Source of the DNA: Nonomuraea dietziae
Lineage (GTDB): Bacteria; Actinomycetota; Actinomycetes; Streptosporangiales; Streptosporangiaceae
Reading direction: 5' to 3'
DNA: 64,000 nucleotides
Assembly: GCF_014195505.1 (NCBI RefSeq)
Contig: NZ_JACIBV010000001.1
Coordinates: 4,030,001 to 4,094,000, forward strand
The position numbers and the translations under genes are program-made. Each line of letters opens with the position of its first letter. Position 1 is the first letter of the stretch. The notes under the pieces were generated by a model. That model saw nothing but the letters and a program-made list of their open reading frames with translations. It was not told the DNA's origin and ran no database searches. Shown piece after piece: positions 26,814 to 35,523 of the stretch.

Positions 26814-27824
26814 ATGCACGACGTTCTCCTCATCAGCGGGCAGGGCGCGGTCGCGGTGGCGCGCGAGGTCTCCCGGCTGCTGCGGGACGCCGGGGTGGCG
26901 CACGCGCTGCTCGAAGGCGACTCCCCCGCCGACCCGAGCCACAGGCGGTCGGTCCGCGCCGACGTCTCGCCGGGCGGCGCCGTCACCGCCGTCCTGCTGG
27001 AGGGCGGCCGCCGCCTCAGCCTCCCCACTACCACCGGCGACGCCGCCGAGATCGCCGACCTCACCGGCTGGATCGAGCGGCCCCTCCAGGGAGGCGGGGT
27101 CAACCAGGTGGTCAGAGCGGGCGCCACCGTCAGGCGGCCCGCGGGCCCGTGGACCCCCGCCGTCCACCGCCTGCTCGCCCACGTCGCCGCCGCCGGGTTC
27201 CGCGGCGCGCCCCGCGCGCACGGGCTGGACGCCGAGGGCAGGGAGGTCCTCGACTTCGTCCAGGGAGAGGTGGCCCACTACCCGCTGCCCGACCACGCCT
27301 GGAGCGACGCCACCCTGCGGGAGGTCGGCAGGCTGCTACGCGCCTACCACGACGCCACGGCCGGCTGCCCCGCCGAAGGCCCCTGGTATCTGCCCGCCCG
27401 CGAGCCCGCCGAGGTCATCTGCCACGGCGACGTCGCGCCGTACAACACCGTCTTCCGCGACGGGCTGCCCGTGGCGTTCATCGACTTCGACACCGCCCAC
27501 CCCGGGCCGCGCCTGTCGGACGTCGCCTACGCCGCCTACCGGTTCGTCCCGCTCAGCGCCCTGGGAAACGGCGAGGCCGTCCTGACCGTCGCCGAGCAGG
27601 CACGGCGACTGCGCCTGTTCTGCGACGCGTACGGCCTGCCGCCCGCCGAGAGAGCGGCGCTACCCGCCATGGTGCGCGAGCGCCTGCACGCCCTGGTCGA
27701 CCTCATGCGCACCCAGGCCGCCGCGGGCAACGCCGCCTTCGCCCAGCACCTGTCCGAAGGCCACCACACCCTCTACCTCACCGACGCCACCCACGTCACC
27801 ACCCACGCGACCTCCCTGGTGTAG
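26814..27824 (+). CDS. Aminoglycoside-phosphotransferase-family protein with a degenerate P-loop-like N-terminal region
   Basis: The 336-residue protein ends in an APH/choline-kinase-like domain: LDFVQGEVAHYPLP, Brenner motif VICHGDVAPYNTVF and the metal-binding AFIDFDTAHPGPRLSDVAY. The first ~90 residues resemble the start of a P-loop nucleotide kinase (VLLISGQGAVAVAREVSRLL), but the Gly-Lys-Ser/Thr of the phosphate loop is missing. A fusion with a decayed ATPase remnant is one reading. CACAAT (26801-26806) ends 7 bases before ATG 26814, favouring that start over ATG 26805. Substrate unknown; antibiotic resistance should not be assumed. Confidence 0.72.
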   Translation: MHDVLLISGQGAVAVAREVSRLLRDAGVAHALLEGDSPADPSHRRSVRADVSPGGAVTAVLLEGGRRLSLPTTTGDAAEIADLTGWIERPLQGGGVNQVVRAGATVRRPAGPWTPAVHRLLAHVAAAGFRGAPRAHGLDAEGREVLDFVQGEVAHYPLPDHAWSDATLREVGRLLRAYHDATAGCPAEGPWYLPAREPAEVICHGDVAPYNTVFRDGLPVAFIDFDTAHPGPRLSDVAYAAYRFVPLSALGNGEAVLTVAEQARRLRLFCDAYGLPPAERAALPAMVRERLHALVDLMRTQAAAGNAAFAQHLSEGHHTLYLTDATHVTTHATSLV

Positions 27825-27830
27825 GGGCCC

Positions 27831-28187
27831 TCAGGGGGTCAGCGGTGGTGCCTTTCGGGTGGAGCCGCGGTAGGAGGCGGGGTCGTAGCGGCGTTCGTTC
27901 TCGTCCAGCTTGGCGTTGGCGGCCTCTGACAGGTCGATGCCGACCGTGTCGGCCAGTCTGACCAGGTACAGCAGCACGTCGCCGAGCTCGGCCCGCACTC
28001 TGGCCAGCGTCTCGGGGTCGAGGTGGTCCGCCTGCGCGGGGGTGAGCCACTGGAACTCCGCCACCAGCTCGCCCACCTCGCCCGCCAGAGCCATGGCCAG
28101 GTTCTTCGGGGTGTGGAACTGCTCCCAGTCCCTGGCCCGCGCGAACTCGCGCAGCCGTACGGCCAGCCTGTCCAGTTCGGTCGTCAC
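27831..28187 (-). CDS. MazG-like nucleotide pyrophosphohydrolase
   Basis: The 118-residue protein has the all-helical MazG/dCTP-pyrophosphatase pattern: KNLAMALAGEVGELVAEFQW with the metal-binding Glu residues and ELGDVLLYLVRLADTVGID with the Glu-x-x-Asp pair. It would hydrolyse non-canonical or excess (d)NTPs to monophosphates. The GTG start at 28187 fits the usual family N-terminus (TELDRLAVRLREFARARDW). It converges with the phosphotransferase gene, with 6 bp between stops. Confidence 0.85.
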   Translation of the reverse strand: MTTELDRLAVRLREFARARDWEQFHTPKNLAMALAGEVGELVAEFQWLTPAQADHLDPETLARVRAELGDVLLYLVRLADTVGIDLSEAANAKLDENERRYDPASYRGSTRKAPPLTP

Positions 28188-28484
28188 GTCTGGCGACCCT
28201 ACCGGGAGCCGGGCACCCCCGACGGGTCCGGTCCCATGCCGCCCTGTCGCTGCCTGACCTCGCCGTTCACGGCTGAACCACCCCCACCCCGGACCGCCCG
28301 CCGGAGGGCCCGCGGGCCTGCACGGCGGACGGCGACGCCCCCACCGCGGGGTCGTGAGCGTGGAGGCCCAGGGGCAGATGTCCGGCATGGGCCGCAGCGC
28401 CACCCGCTGACCGCGAGGATGGACTCGCCGGCCGGCACCGTGAGTTTGTGGTGCGGCCCGTCCCGAACGAGTGGGAGGAATGTC

Positions 28485-28883
28485 ATGACCTACACCAAGG
28501 ACCCTCGCGTCGACGCCTACATCGACGGCCTGCCGGGCTGGCAGCAGGACATCTGCCGCGAGGTGCGCGATCTGGTGCACGCCGCCGACCCCGAGGTCGC
28601 CGAGACCATCAAACGCACCCGCCAGCCGTACTTCGTCCTGCAGGGCAACATCTGCGCCCTGCTCGCGGCCAAGGACCATGTCAACGTCTTCCTCTATGAC
28701 GGCGCGATCGTCCCTGACCCCGAGGGGATCATCACGGCGGGGCACGAGAACAAGACCGCCCGCACCGTGGCCTTCCGCCAGGGCGAGGCGATCAACGCAC
28801 CCGCGCTGACCGCCATGTTCAGGCAGATCATCGCCAACAACCGCGCAGGCGGCTGGCGGAAGCTGAAGCGGGACGCGTCCTAG
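28485..28883 (+). CDS. DUF1801 domain protein
   Basis: The 132-residue protein carries a DUF1801 fold: VDAYIDGLPGWQQDICREVRDLV, VAETIKRTRQPYFVL, LLAAKDHVNVFLYDGA and a C-terminal ARTVAFRQGEAINAPAL. The fold is of unknown function and resembles small-molecule-binding domains. GGGAGG lies 8 bases before the ATG. It stands alone, with about 300 bp before it that contain no gene. Confidence 0.8.
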   Translation: MTYTKDPRVDAYIDGLPGWQQDICREVRDLVHAADPEVAETIKRTRQPYFVLQGNICALLAAKDHVNVFLYDGAIVPDPEGIITAGHENKTARTVAFRQGEAINAPALTAMFRQIIANNRAGGWRKLKRDAS

Positions 28884-29068
28884 GGCGAATCGCGCCTGGA
28901 GGCGCCGACGTCTGTGCTCTCAGCCGCCTCGGATCCGGCCCTGTGGAGGGAAACTACGGCACATCTTCCACTCGGTACATCTTTCGCCGTCCTGTTGTCC
29001 AGCTTGGCGAGGGACCAGGCCCCCGAGCTGCCCTAACGTCGGTAGCCCCCCACTGAGGAGGCACACCG

Positions 29069-30346
29069 GTGAACTGGCACATCCATGACTACCGCGAGGA
29101 CGATCTCGCGGCCGTGGTCCATCTGATCGACAGCACGGCCGGGCTCGGCCAGGAGTCGGTGTTCTCCCTCGCCGAGTGCATCGGGGCCCTGACCTCGCGC
29201 CAGCCGGCCGTCGTGGCGGTCCACAGGGGCGTGCCCATCGGGGCGGCGCTCTCCCACGTGGCGGGCGAGCGGGCGTGGGTGATGCGGATCGCGATCGCCT
29301 CCGCGTGGCGGGGGCGCGGGCTGGCCAGCGCGCTGCTGAGGGAGCTGGAGCGGCGGCTGATCGAGGCGAGGGTACGGCGGATCGCGTACGTGCTGCCGGA
29401 GGAGGAGCTGATCGGCGAGGGGCTGGTGAACGCCGGCTACACCAGGCGGCCCGCCGTGGCCTACTTCGAGAAGGCCGAGCCCGCCGTCGGCGTCGGCGCC
29501 GACCTGCTGGCCGAGCTGGGCGGCCGGCTCCTGCCCGGCGACCTGTGGGACAAGGTGGCCGGCATGGAGGTGGAGAAGGAGCTGATCGAGCGGCGTGTCG
29601 TGCTGCCGCTCGCCGAGCCTGAGCGCGCCGCCAGGCACGGCGTGCGTCCGCCGAGGGCGATCGCCCTGTTCGGCCCGCCAGGCACGGGCAAGACCACCTT
29701 CGCTCGCGCGATCGCCTCCAGGCTGGGCTGGCCGTTCGTGGAGCTGCTGCCGTCCAGGCTGGCAGGCGACGGCAACCTGGCCGAGGCGCTGCGTACCGCG
29801 TTCTCGCGGATCGCCGAGCTCGAGCGAGTGCTGGTCTTCATCGACGAGGTCGAGGAGATCGCCGCCGTACGCGCCGAGCGTCCCGAGGCCGGCAGCCACG
29901 GCATCACCAACGAGCTGCTCAAGCTCATCCCCGGCTTCAGGGAGAGGGACGAGCGGCTGCTGGTCTGCGCGACCAACTCCATCCGCTCGCTGGACCCCGC
30001 GTTCCTGCGGCCCGGCCGCTTCGACTACCTGGTGCCGATCGGCACCCCGGACGCGGCCGCCCGCTCGGCGATCTGGGCGCGGTACTCAGGCGCGCGGCCG
30101 GACGTGGACCTGGACACGCTGGTCGCGGCGAGCGAGCTGTTCACGCCCGCCGACATCGAGCACGCCGCGAGGACGGCCGCGCAGACGGCCTTCGAAAGGG
30201 ACCTCACCGCCGACCGGGCCGTGGAGACGCCCGCGGGCGCGGACACAGCCGACTACCTGGCCGCGATCGGGCAGTGCAGGCCGACCATCACCCCCGCGAT
30301 GATCGACGAGTTCACCGCGGACATCACCTCGCACGCCAGGCTCTGA
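29069..30346 (+). CDS. GNAT acetyltransferase-AAA+ ATPase fusion protein
   Basis: The 425-residue protein joins two domains. Residues 1-135 are GNAT-like, with the acetyl-CoA loop AWRGRGLASALLREL (79-93). Residues ~155-425 are an AAA+ ATPase: Walker A GPPGTGKTT (202-210), Walker B VFIDE (256-260), sensor-1 CATNS (300-304) and the arginine-finger region FLRPGRFD. WDKVAGMEVEKELIERR resembles the entry helix of the classic AAA (FtsH/p97-like) clade. GAGGAGG precedes the GTG start. An ATP-driven remodeller coupled to acetylation is possible. Function unknown. Confidence 0.85.
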   Translation: MNWHIHDYREDDLAAVVHLIDSTAGLGQESVFSLAECIGALTSRQPAVVAVHRGVPIGAALSHVAGERAWVMRIAIASAWRGRGLASALLRELERRLIEARVRRIAYVLPEEELIGEGLVNAGYTRRPAVAYFEKAEPAVGVGADLLAELGGRLLPGDLWDKVAGMEVEKELIERRVVLPLAEPERAARHGVRPPRAIALFGPPGTGKTTFARAIASRLGWPFVELLPSRLAGDGNLAEALRTAFSRIAELERVLVFIDEVEEIAAVRAERPEAGSHGITNELLKLIPGFRERDERLLVCATNSIRSLDPAFLRPGRFDYLVPIGTPDAAARSAIWARYSGARPDVDLDTLVAASELFTPADIEHAARTAAQTAFERDLTADRAVETPAGADTADYLAAIGQCRPTITPAMIDEFTADITSHARL

Positions 30347-30365
30347 GCCGGCACGGGCACCGCGG

Positions 30366-30941
30366 CTAGGTGAAGGACGGGGAGGCGATGACGACGGTGA
30401 CGTCGGCGGGCGTCGCGTCGGTGCGGTAGGCGTGGGGGGCGTCCCCCGCGAAGGCCAGCAGATCACCGGCCTGCAGCAGGCGCAGGTCGTCGGAGGGGCC
30501 GGCGGTCAGCCGTCCCGAGGCGACCAGGAGGTGCTCCACCGTGCCCGGCGCGTGCGGGACGCCGTCCACGGAGGTGTGCGGGGGCAGGCGCAGCCGCCAC
30601 AGTTCGAGGCTGTGCCCGCCGCTGATCCGCCGCAGCAGCTCGCGGGTGGGGCCGTCCTGGCCCGCGGGGGTGGCGGGGACGTGGTGGGTGCCAGGCCCGG
30701 CCTGCCGGGTCAGCAGGTCGGTGAGCGGGATGCCCAGCGCGACGGCGATGGCGTCCAGCGTGTCGATGGTGGGGTTGCCCCCACCCGCTTCCAGCTGCGA
30801 CAGCGTCCCCTTGCTGAGCCCGGTACGGCGGGCCAGCTCGGCCTGGCTCATCCCGCGCTGCAGGCGGCGGCGCTGGATCTGGGCCCCGGCCGCGGCCGCC
30901 GCGCTGCTGGCCGGCCTGCGCTCCCTGTCGGAGGCGTTCAC
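30366..30941 (-). CDS. XRE-family regulator with C-terminal cupin domain
   Basis: The 191-residue protein has an XRE helix-turn-helix (RRRLQRGMSQAELARRTGLS, then GTLSQLEAGGGNPTIDTLDAIA) and a cupin sensor domain (GTVEHLLVASGRLTAG, LLQAGDLLAFAGDAPHAYR). Such regulators bind a small ligand in the cupin. The GTG start overlaps the stop of alaX by 4 bp (GTGA), so it is translated from the same mRNA as the tRNA-editing enzyme. It converges with the GNAT-AAA+ gene. Confidence 0.87.
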   Translation of the reverse strand: MNASDRERRPASSAAAAAGAQIQRRRLQRGMSQAELARRTGLSKGTLSQLEAGGGNPTIDTLDAIAVALGIPLTDLLTRQAGPGTHHVPATPAGQDGPTRELLRRISGGHSLELWRLRLPPHTSVDGVPHAPGTVEHLLVASGRLTAGPSDDLRLLQAGDLLAFAGDAPHAYRTDATPADVTVVIASPSFT

Positions 30942-31657
30942 CGCAGCGGCCCGTGCGCGGCGGAGTAGGACACCCTGACGCGGCCCTTCTTCACCTTGAC
31001 GGCCGAGATCGTGATCTCCGCCAGGTCGGCCAGGCCGCGCACGTGCGTGCCGCCGCAGGGCGCGGCGTGCACGTCTCCCAGCCGCACGATGCGCAGGCCC
31101 TCGGCGTCATGGTCCACGGTGACGGGCAGGTCGTCGGCCACCTTGGCCGTCACCCACCGGAGCAGGCTGGCGGCGGCCTCCTGCCTGCCCTGCGGGTCGG
31201 CCAGCCCCGTGTCCGTCTCCTGCGCGGTGAACTCGATGCGCGCCTGGCCGGGGAAGTGGGTGTTGCCCGCCAGCACCCATCCCCTGCTTCGCCCCGCCGC
31301 CTCGATGAGGTGGCCGGCCGTGTGCAGCGCCGCGTGCGACAGGCGCAGCTCGGTGTCGATCCGAGCCTGGACCTGGTCCCCCTCGGTCAGCCCTTCGAGC
31401 CCGGCGCCCTGCTCGTCGCGGGCGCGCACCACGACCAGGCCCGTCGCGGCATCGCGGAGGGGGGTGACCTCGCAGGTGTCCAGCCATCCCCTGTCGGCGG
31501 GCTGGCCGCCGCCCTGCGGATGGAAGATGTTCCGCCGCACCGCGACCCATGGCGCGCCGTCGTCCTGCCGTCCCGTCGCGGCCACGGTGGTGGTGACAGC
31601 GGTGAGGTAGGTGTCGTCCAGGTAGGCGGCGCTCTGGCATTCAGTGAGATGAACCAT
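30938..31657 (-). CDS. AlaX-type alanyl-tRNA editing protein
   Basis: The 239-residue protein is a free-standing homologue of the AlaRS editing domain. It contains both zinc-binding motifs, HTAGH (112-116) and CGGTH (201-205), and the glycine-rich FHPQGGGQPADRGWL (45-59). It hydrolyses Ser (or Gly) wrongly attached to tRNA-Ala. TATAGT lies six bases before the ATG, so the mRNA is probably leaderless. The XRE-cupin regulator downstream is coupled to it. Confidence 0.9.
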   Translation of the reverse strand: MVHLTECQSAAYLDDTYLTAVTTTVAATGRQDDGAPWVAVRRNIFHPQGGGQPADRGWLDTCEVTPLRDAATGLVVVRARDEQGAGLEGLTEGDQVQARIDTELRLSHAALHTAGHLIEAAGRSRGWVLAGNTHFPGQARIEFTAQETDTGLADPQGRQEAAASLLRWVTAKVADDLPVTVDHDAEGLRIVRLGDVHAAPCGGTHVRGLADLAEITISAVKVKKGRVRVSYSAAHGPLR

Positions 31658-31663
31658 ACGTTT

Positions 31664-31669
31664 ACTATA
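31664..31669 (-). promoter_or_regulatory. -10 box of a leaderless promoter for alaX
   Basis: TATAGT on the minus strand ends exactly 6 bases before the alaX ATG, which puts the transcription start at or next to the A of the start codon. No ribosome-binding site is present. The -35 is not obvious. Confidence 0.5.
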
Positions 31670-31801
31670 TCGAACACAGGCATGGCTGCGGGTGTCCGCG
31701 AGCGCTTCACCTACCGTTCATGACTTTGTGGGAAGTGTCGCCATTTCGTCCCTATAGCGTCTAGTTTCGGTTTTGATCGTTAACGAAAGACGGGTGTGAA
31801 C

Positions 31802-32938
31802 ATGCGCAAGCTGTTGTCCCTCGCGGCGGTGGCCACCTTCTCCCTCGGCGTCCTCTCCTCCCCGGCGGCGGCGGATGGAGGAAGGCCCGTGGAGCTGCCG
31901 ACCGAGGTCTACGGCGGGGCGTGGAGCGCCGGCCACGTGCAGGGCATCGCCGTCGACCAGCGCAAGGGCTTCATGTACTTCTCCTTCACCAATCTCCTGG
32001 TGAAGACCGACCTGCGGGGCAATCCTGTGGGGTCGGTGACCGGTTTCACCGGGCACCTGGGCGACCTGGACTTCAACGCCAGGGACGGCAGGGTCTACGG
32101 CTCCCTGGAGTACAAGGCCCAGGAGTCGTTCTACATCGCCATCTTCGACGTGGACCGGATCACCAGCATGGGCATGGACGCCCAGACCAGCGACGTGGTG
32201 AAGACGGTGTACCTGAAGGAGGTCGTGGCCGACTACGTGGCCGACATGAACGGCGACGGCAGGTTCGACGGCAACGTGGCCAACACCCCCGACCACCGGT
32301 ACGGCTGCAGCGGCATCGACGGCGTGTCCTTCGGGCCCGAGTTCGGCAAGAAGAACGGCAAGCAGAAGCTCACCGTGGCCTACGGCGTCTACTCCAACGT
32401 CTCCAGGCAGGACAACGACCACCAGGTGCTGCTGCAGTACGACATCCAGCAGTGGAAGAAGTACGAGAAGCCGCTCACGGAGAGCGCGCCGCACACCAGC
32501 GGCCCCGAGTCGGTCGACGGCAAGTACTTCGTCCACACCGGCAACACCAGGTACGGCGTGCAGAACCTGGAGTACGACGACCACACGGGCAACTGGATGA
32601 TGGCGGTCTACAAGGGCGCCAAGCCGCAGTTCCCCAACTACTCCTTCTTCATGGTCGACGGCAGCGCCGAGCCGCGCGAGGCCGACATCGTGGGGCAGCC
32701 CCAGCCGGAGCGGGGACAACTGCTCTCCCTGGCGCCCGGCGGCCTCGAGCACGCCCCCTCGGGGGTGCGCGGCTGGGAGTTCGGCGGCGAGTACGGCCTG
32801 ATCTCGTTGGGCGACGGCCGGTTCTACGTCTCCAAGGCCGGCACCCTCACCGAGGGCGGCGTGACCAAGCAGACCAGCCACTCGCAGCTGTACCGCTGGA
32901 CGGGCCAGGCGCCGACGCCGTTCGAGCGAGTGAGCTGA
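31802..32938 (+). CDS. Secreted protein of unknown function with a calcium-loop-like motif
   Basis: The 378-residue protein has a clear Sec signal peptide (LLSLAAVATFSLGVLSSPAAA) and a beta-rich body, with YFSFTNLLVKTDLRG, GHLGDLDFNARDG and GWEFGGEYGLISLGDG suggesting a propeller-like repeat fold. ADMNGDGRFDGNV matches the D-x-N-x-D-G calcium-binding loop of EF-hand/dockerin type. I do not recognise the family. The ATG at 31802 is preferred (GTG 31796 in frame). A perfect 10-bp palindrome TCGTTAACGA (31777-31786) lies just upstream. Probably monocistronic. Confidence 0.7.
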   Translation: MRKLLSLAAVATFSLGVLSSPAAADGGRPVELPTEVYGGAWSAGHVQGIAVDQRKGFMYFSFTNLLVKTDLRGNPVGSVTGFTGHLGDLDFNARDGRVYGSLEYKAQESFYIAIFDVDRITSMGMDAQTSDVVKTVYLKEVVADYVADMNGDGRFDGNVANTPDHRYGCSGIDGVSFGPEFGKKNGKQKLTVAYGVYSNVSRQDNDHQVLLQYDIQQWKKYEKPLTESAPHTSGPESVDGKYFVHTGNTRYGVQNLEYDDHTGNWMMAVYKGAKPQFPNYSFFMVDGSAEPREADIVGQPQPERGQLLSLAPGGLEHAPSGVRGWEFGGEYGLISLGDGRFYVSKAGTLTEGGVTKQTSHSQLYRWTGQAPTPFERVS

Positions 32939-33086
32939 CGCCAGGGAGCCGATGGTCGCGCTCCAGCCCCGTTTTCCCCCGATCTCCGGAAACGCTCGCT
33001 TTGACACGGGCAATCCGGGTAGGGCCCGCCCATGGATCAGCGCCGTGCCGAACGAGGGCACGGCGCCCTTCTCTGGGGGTAAACGA

Positions 33087-35363
33087 ATGGAAGAGTCTCA
33101 CCCGACGAACGCGTCCGGGGCCATCCCCGGCCGTCCCGGCAGCGAGCCGCCGCCGGTCGCCGAGCCCACCGAGCCGAGAGGACCGCTCCCGCCCAAGCAG
33201 GATCAGCGGGGCCCAGAGCCCTTCACCCCCACGGGCCAGCCGGAGGACGTGCCCCAGGAGGCGCTGGCGCAGGGCGGGGCGTACCTGACGACGGCGCTGG
33301 GCACGCGGCTACCCGACAGCGACCACTCGCTGAAGGCCGGACCTCGCGGACCCGTGCTGCTGCGCGACCATCACCTGAGGGAGAAGATCACCCACTTCGA
33401 CCACGAGCGCATTCCCGAGCGCGTCGTGCACGCCCGCGGCGCCGCCGCGCACGGGATCTTCCGTTCGTACGGCACGGCCGCCACGGTGACGAAGGCGGCC
33501 TTCCTCGCGGAGGGCGCCGAGACACCGGTCTTCGTCCGCTTCTCGACGGTGCTGGGCTCGAGGGGCTCGGCGGACACCGTCCGCGACACGCGCGGCTTCG
33601 CGACGAAGTTCTACACCAGCGAAGGCGTCTTCGACCTGGTGGGCAACAACATCCCGGTCTTCTTCATCCAGGACGCCATCAAGTTCCCCGACATCATCCA
33701 CGCGGGCAAGCCGCATCCCGACAGGGAGATCCCGCAGGCGCAGAGCGCGCACGACACGTTCTGGGACTTCGTCTCCCTGCACACCGAGGCGACCCACCAC
33801 ACGTTGTGGAACATGTCCGACCGCGGCATCCCGCGCTCGTTCCGGACGATGGAGGGCTTCGGCGTCCACACGTTCAGGCTGGTCGACGCCGCCGGCGCCA
33901 CCACGCTGGTGAAGTTCCACTGGAAGCCCAAGGCGGGCGTGCACTCACTGGTGTGGGAGGAGGCGCAGCTGATCAACGGGATGGACCCGGACTTCCACCG
34001 GCGCGACCTCGCCGACGCGATCGAGGCGGGCGCCTTCCCCCAGTGGGAGCTGGGCATCCAGGCCTTCCCCGACACCCCTGAGCAGATGTTCGAGGGCATC
34101 GACCTGCTCGACCCGACGAAGATCGTCCCTGAGGAGCTGGCGCCCGTCCAGCCGATCGGCCTGCTCACGCTCAACGCCAACCCGTCCAACTTCTTCGCCG
34201 AGACCGAGCAGGTCGCCTTCCACGTCGGCCATCTCGTGCCCGGCATCGACGTCACCGACGACCCGCTGCTGGCCGGACGGCTGTTCTCCTACCTCGACAC
34301 GCAGATCACCAGACTGGGCGGCCCGAACTTCACCCAGCTGCCGATCAACAGGTCGCACGCGGTGGTCAACGACATGCTGCGGGACGGCATGCACCAGACG
34401 GCCGTGCACAGCGGGGCCGCGCCGTACAAGCCGAACTCCCTGGACGGCGGCTGCCCCTTCTTCGCCGGGCAGCAGGAGGGCGGCTACGTCGAGGTGCCGG
34501 TGGAGGTGGCGTCGGCCCCGCGGGTGCGCGAGGCGCCCGCGACGTTCGCCGACCACTTCAGCCAGCCCCGGCTGTTCTGGCTGAGCCTGAGCCCGGTGGA
34601 GCGCGAGCACGTGATCGCCGCCTACACCTTCGAGCTCGGCAAGGTCTACGAGCAGGCGATCAAGGAGCGCACGCTGCAGGTGCTCGCCGAGATCGACCCG
34701 GTCCTGTGCGAGCAGGTCGCCGCCGGGCTCGGGCTGCCCGCGCCCAAGGCGGCCGAGCCGCTGCCCTCCGTCACACCGAGCCCCGCGCTCTCGCAGGTCG
34801 GCAAGGTGTGGCCGACGACAGGCCGGATCATCGGCATCATCACGGGCGAGGGCGCCGACCTGAGCACGGTCAGGTCCGTACGGCAGGCGATCCTCGACGG
34901 CGGCATGGTGCCGCTGATCATCGCGCCCACCGGCGGCCCTCTCGACGGCGCGTCGCGAGACGGCGTGCGCGGCGTGATCGACGCGCTCACCGGCGGCGAC
35001 GAGCCGCTCGTCGCGCAGCGCACGTTCGCCACGGCCAGGTCCGTCGAGTTCGACGCGCTGCTGGTCGCGGGCGCCCCTGCGCCGGGCGCCGACGCCTACG
35101 GCGCGCGGGACGCCAAGGCCGGTGACGCCGGCGGCGCGATCGACCCGCGGGTGCTGCTCATGCTGGCCGAGGCCTACCGCCACGGGAAGCCGATCGGCGG
35201 CTGGGACGGCGCCATGGAGGCCCTGGCGCTGGCGGCCATCCCCACGGGAGCCGCCGGCGTGCTGCTCGGCGACCGCGGCGACGAGGTGCTGGCGGAGATC
35301 GTCAGGCTGCTCGGCCAGCACCGCGTCTGGGACCGCTTCCCCGCCGCCGCGGCCGTGGGCTGA
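33087..35363 (+). CDS. katE: Large-subunit catalase (HPII/KatE type) with C-terminal flavodoxin-like domain
   Basis: The 758-residue clade 2 catalase destroys hydrogen peroxide using heme. Catalytic His115 lies in VVHARGAAAHG, Asn188 in GNNIPVFFIQD, and the proximal heme Tyr402 in RLFSYLDTQ. Residues from about 600 form the class I amidotransferase/flavodoxin-like domain of large catalases (GRIIGIITGEGADLSTVRSV). A Pro-rich N-terminal extension precedes the core. Start ATG 33087 follows GGGGGTAAACGA. A perfect 20-bp-stem hairpin 7 bp after the stop ends the transcript. Confidence 0.95.
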   Translation: MEESHPTNASGAIPGRPGSEPPPVAEPTEPRGPLPPKQDQRGPEPFTPTGQPEDVPQEALAQGGAYLTTALGTRLPDSDHSLKAGPRGPVLLRDHHLREKITHFDHERIPERVVHARGAAAHGIFRSYGTAATVTKAAFLAEGAETPVFVRFSTVLGSRGSADTVRDTRGFATKFYTSEGVFDLVGNNIPVFFIQDAIKFPDIIHAGKPHPDREIPQAQSAHDTFWDFVSLHTEATHHTLWNMSDRGIPRSFRTMEGFGVHTFRLVDAAGATTLVKFHWKPKAGVHSLVWEEAQLINGMDPDFHRRDLADAIEAGAFPQWELGIQAFPDTPEQMFEGIDLLDPTKIVPEELAPVQPIGLLTLNANPSNFFAETEQVAFHVGHLVPGIDVTDDPLLAGRLFSYLDTQITRLGGPNFTQLPINRSHAVVNDMLRDGMHQTAVHSGAAPYKPNSLDGGCPFFAGQQEGGYVEVPVEVASAPRVREAPATFADHFSQPRLFWLSLSPVEREHVIAAYTFELGKVYEQAIKERTLQVLAEIDPVLCEQVAAGLGLPAPKAAEPLPSVTPSPALSQVGKVWPTTGRIIGIITGEGADLSTVRSVRQAILDGGMVPLIIAPTGGPLDGASRDGVRGVIDALTGGDEPLVAQRTFATARSVEFDALLVAGAPAPGADAYGARDAKAGDAGGAIDPRVLLMLAEAYRHGKPIGGWDGAMEALALAAIPTGAAGVLLGDRGDEVLAEIVRLLGQHRVWDRFPAAAAVG

Positions 35364-35370
35364 GGCGCCG

Positions 35371-35420
35371 GCGCTCCGCCTCGTCGTGGGCGGCTCGTCT
35401 CCCACGACGAGGCGGAGCGC
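35371..35420 (+). terminator. Strong terminator after katE
   Basis: A perfect 20-bp inverted repeat (arms 35371-35390 and 35401-35420, first arm beginning GCGCTCCGCC) with a 10-base loop starts 7 bp after the katE stop. No T-tract follows, as typical for this GC-rich group. Confidence 0.85.
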
Positions 35421-35523
35421 TGATTCCGCGCCGTTTCCGCCCTACCGATCACTCGTCGCGGCACGATGGGGCACCACCGTCCAACGCACCCCCGGCTCCA
35501 TCCGCGGCCACGAAGGAGAACCC

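Noticed and set aside
26814..27824. Aminoglycoside resistance gene
   Set aside because: The APH fold is shared by many kinases; nothing in sequence or context indicates an antibiotic substrate.
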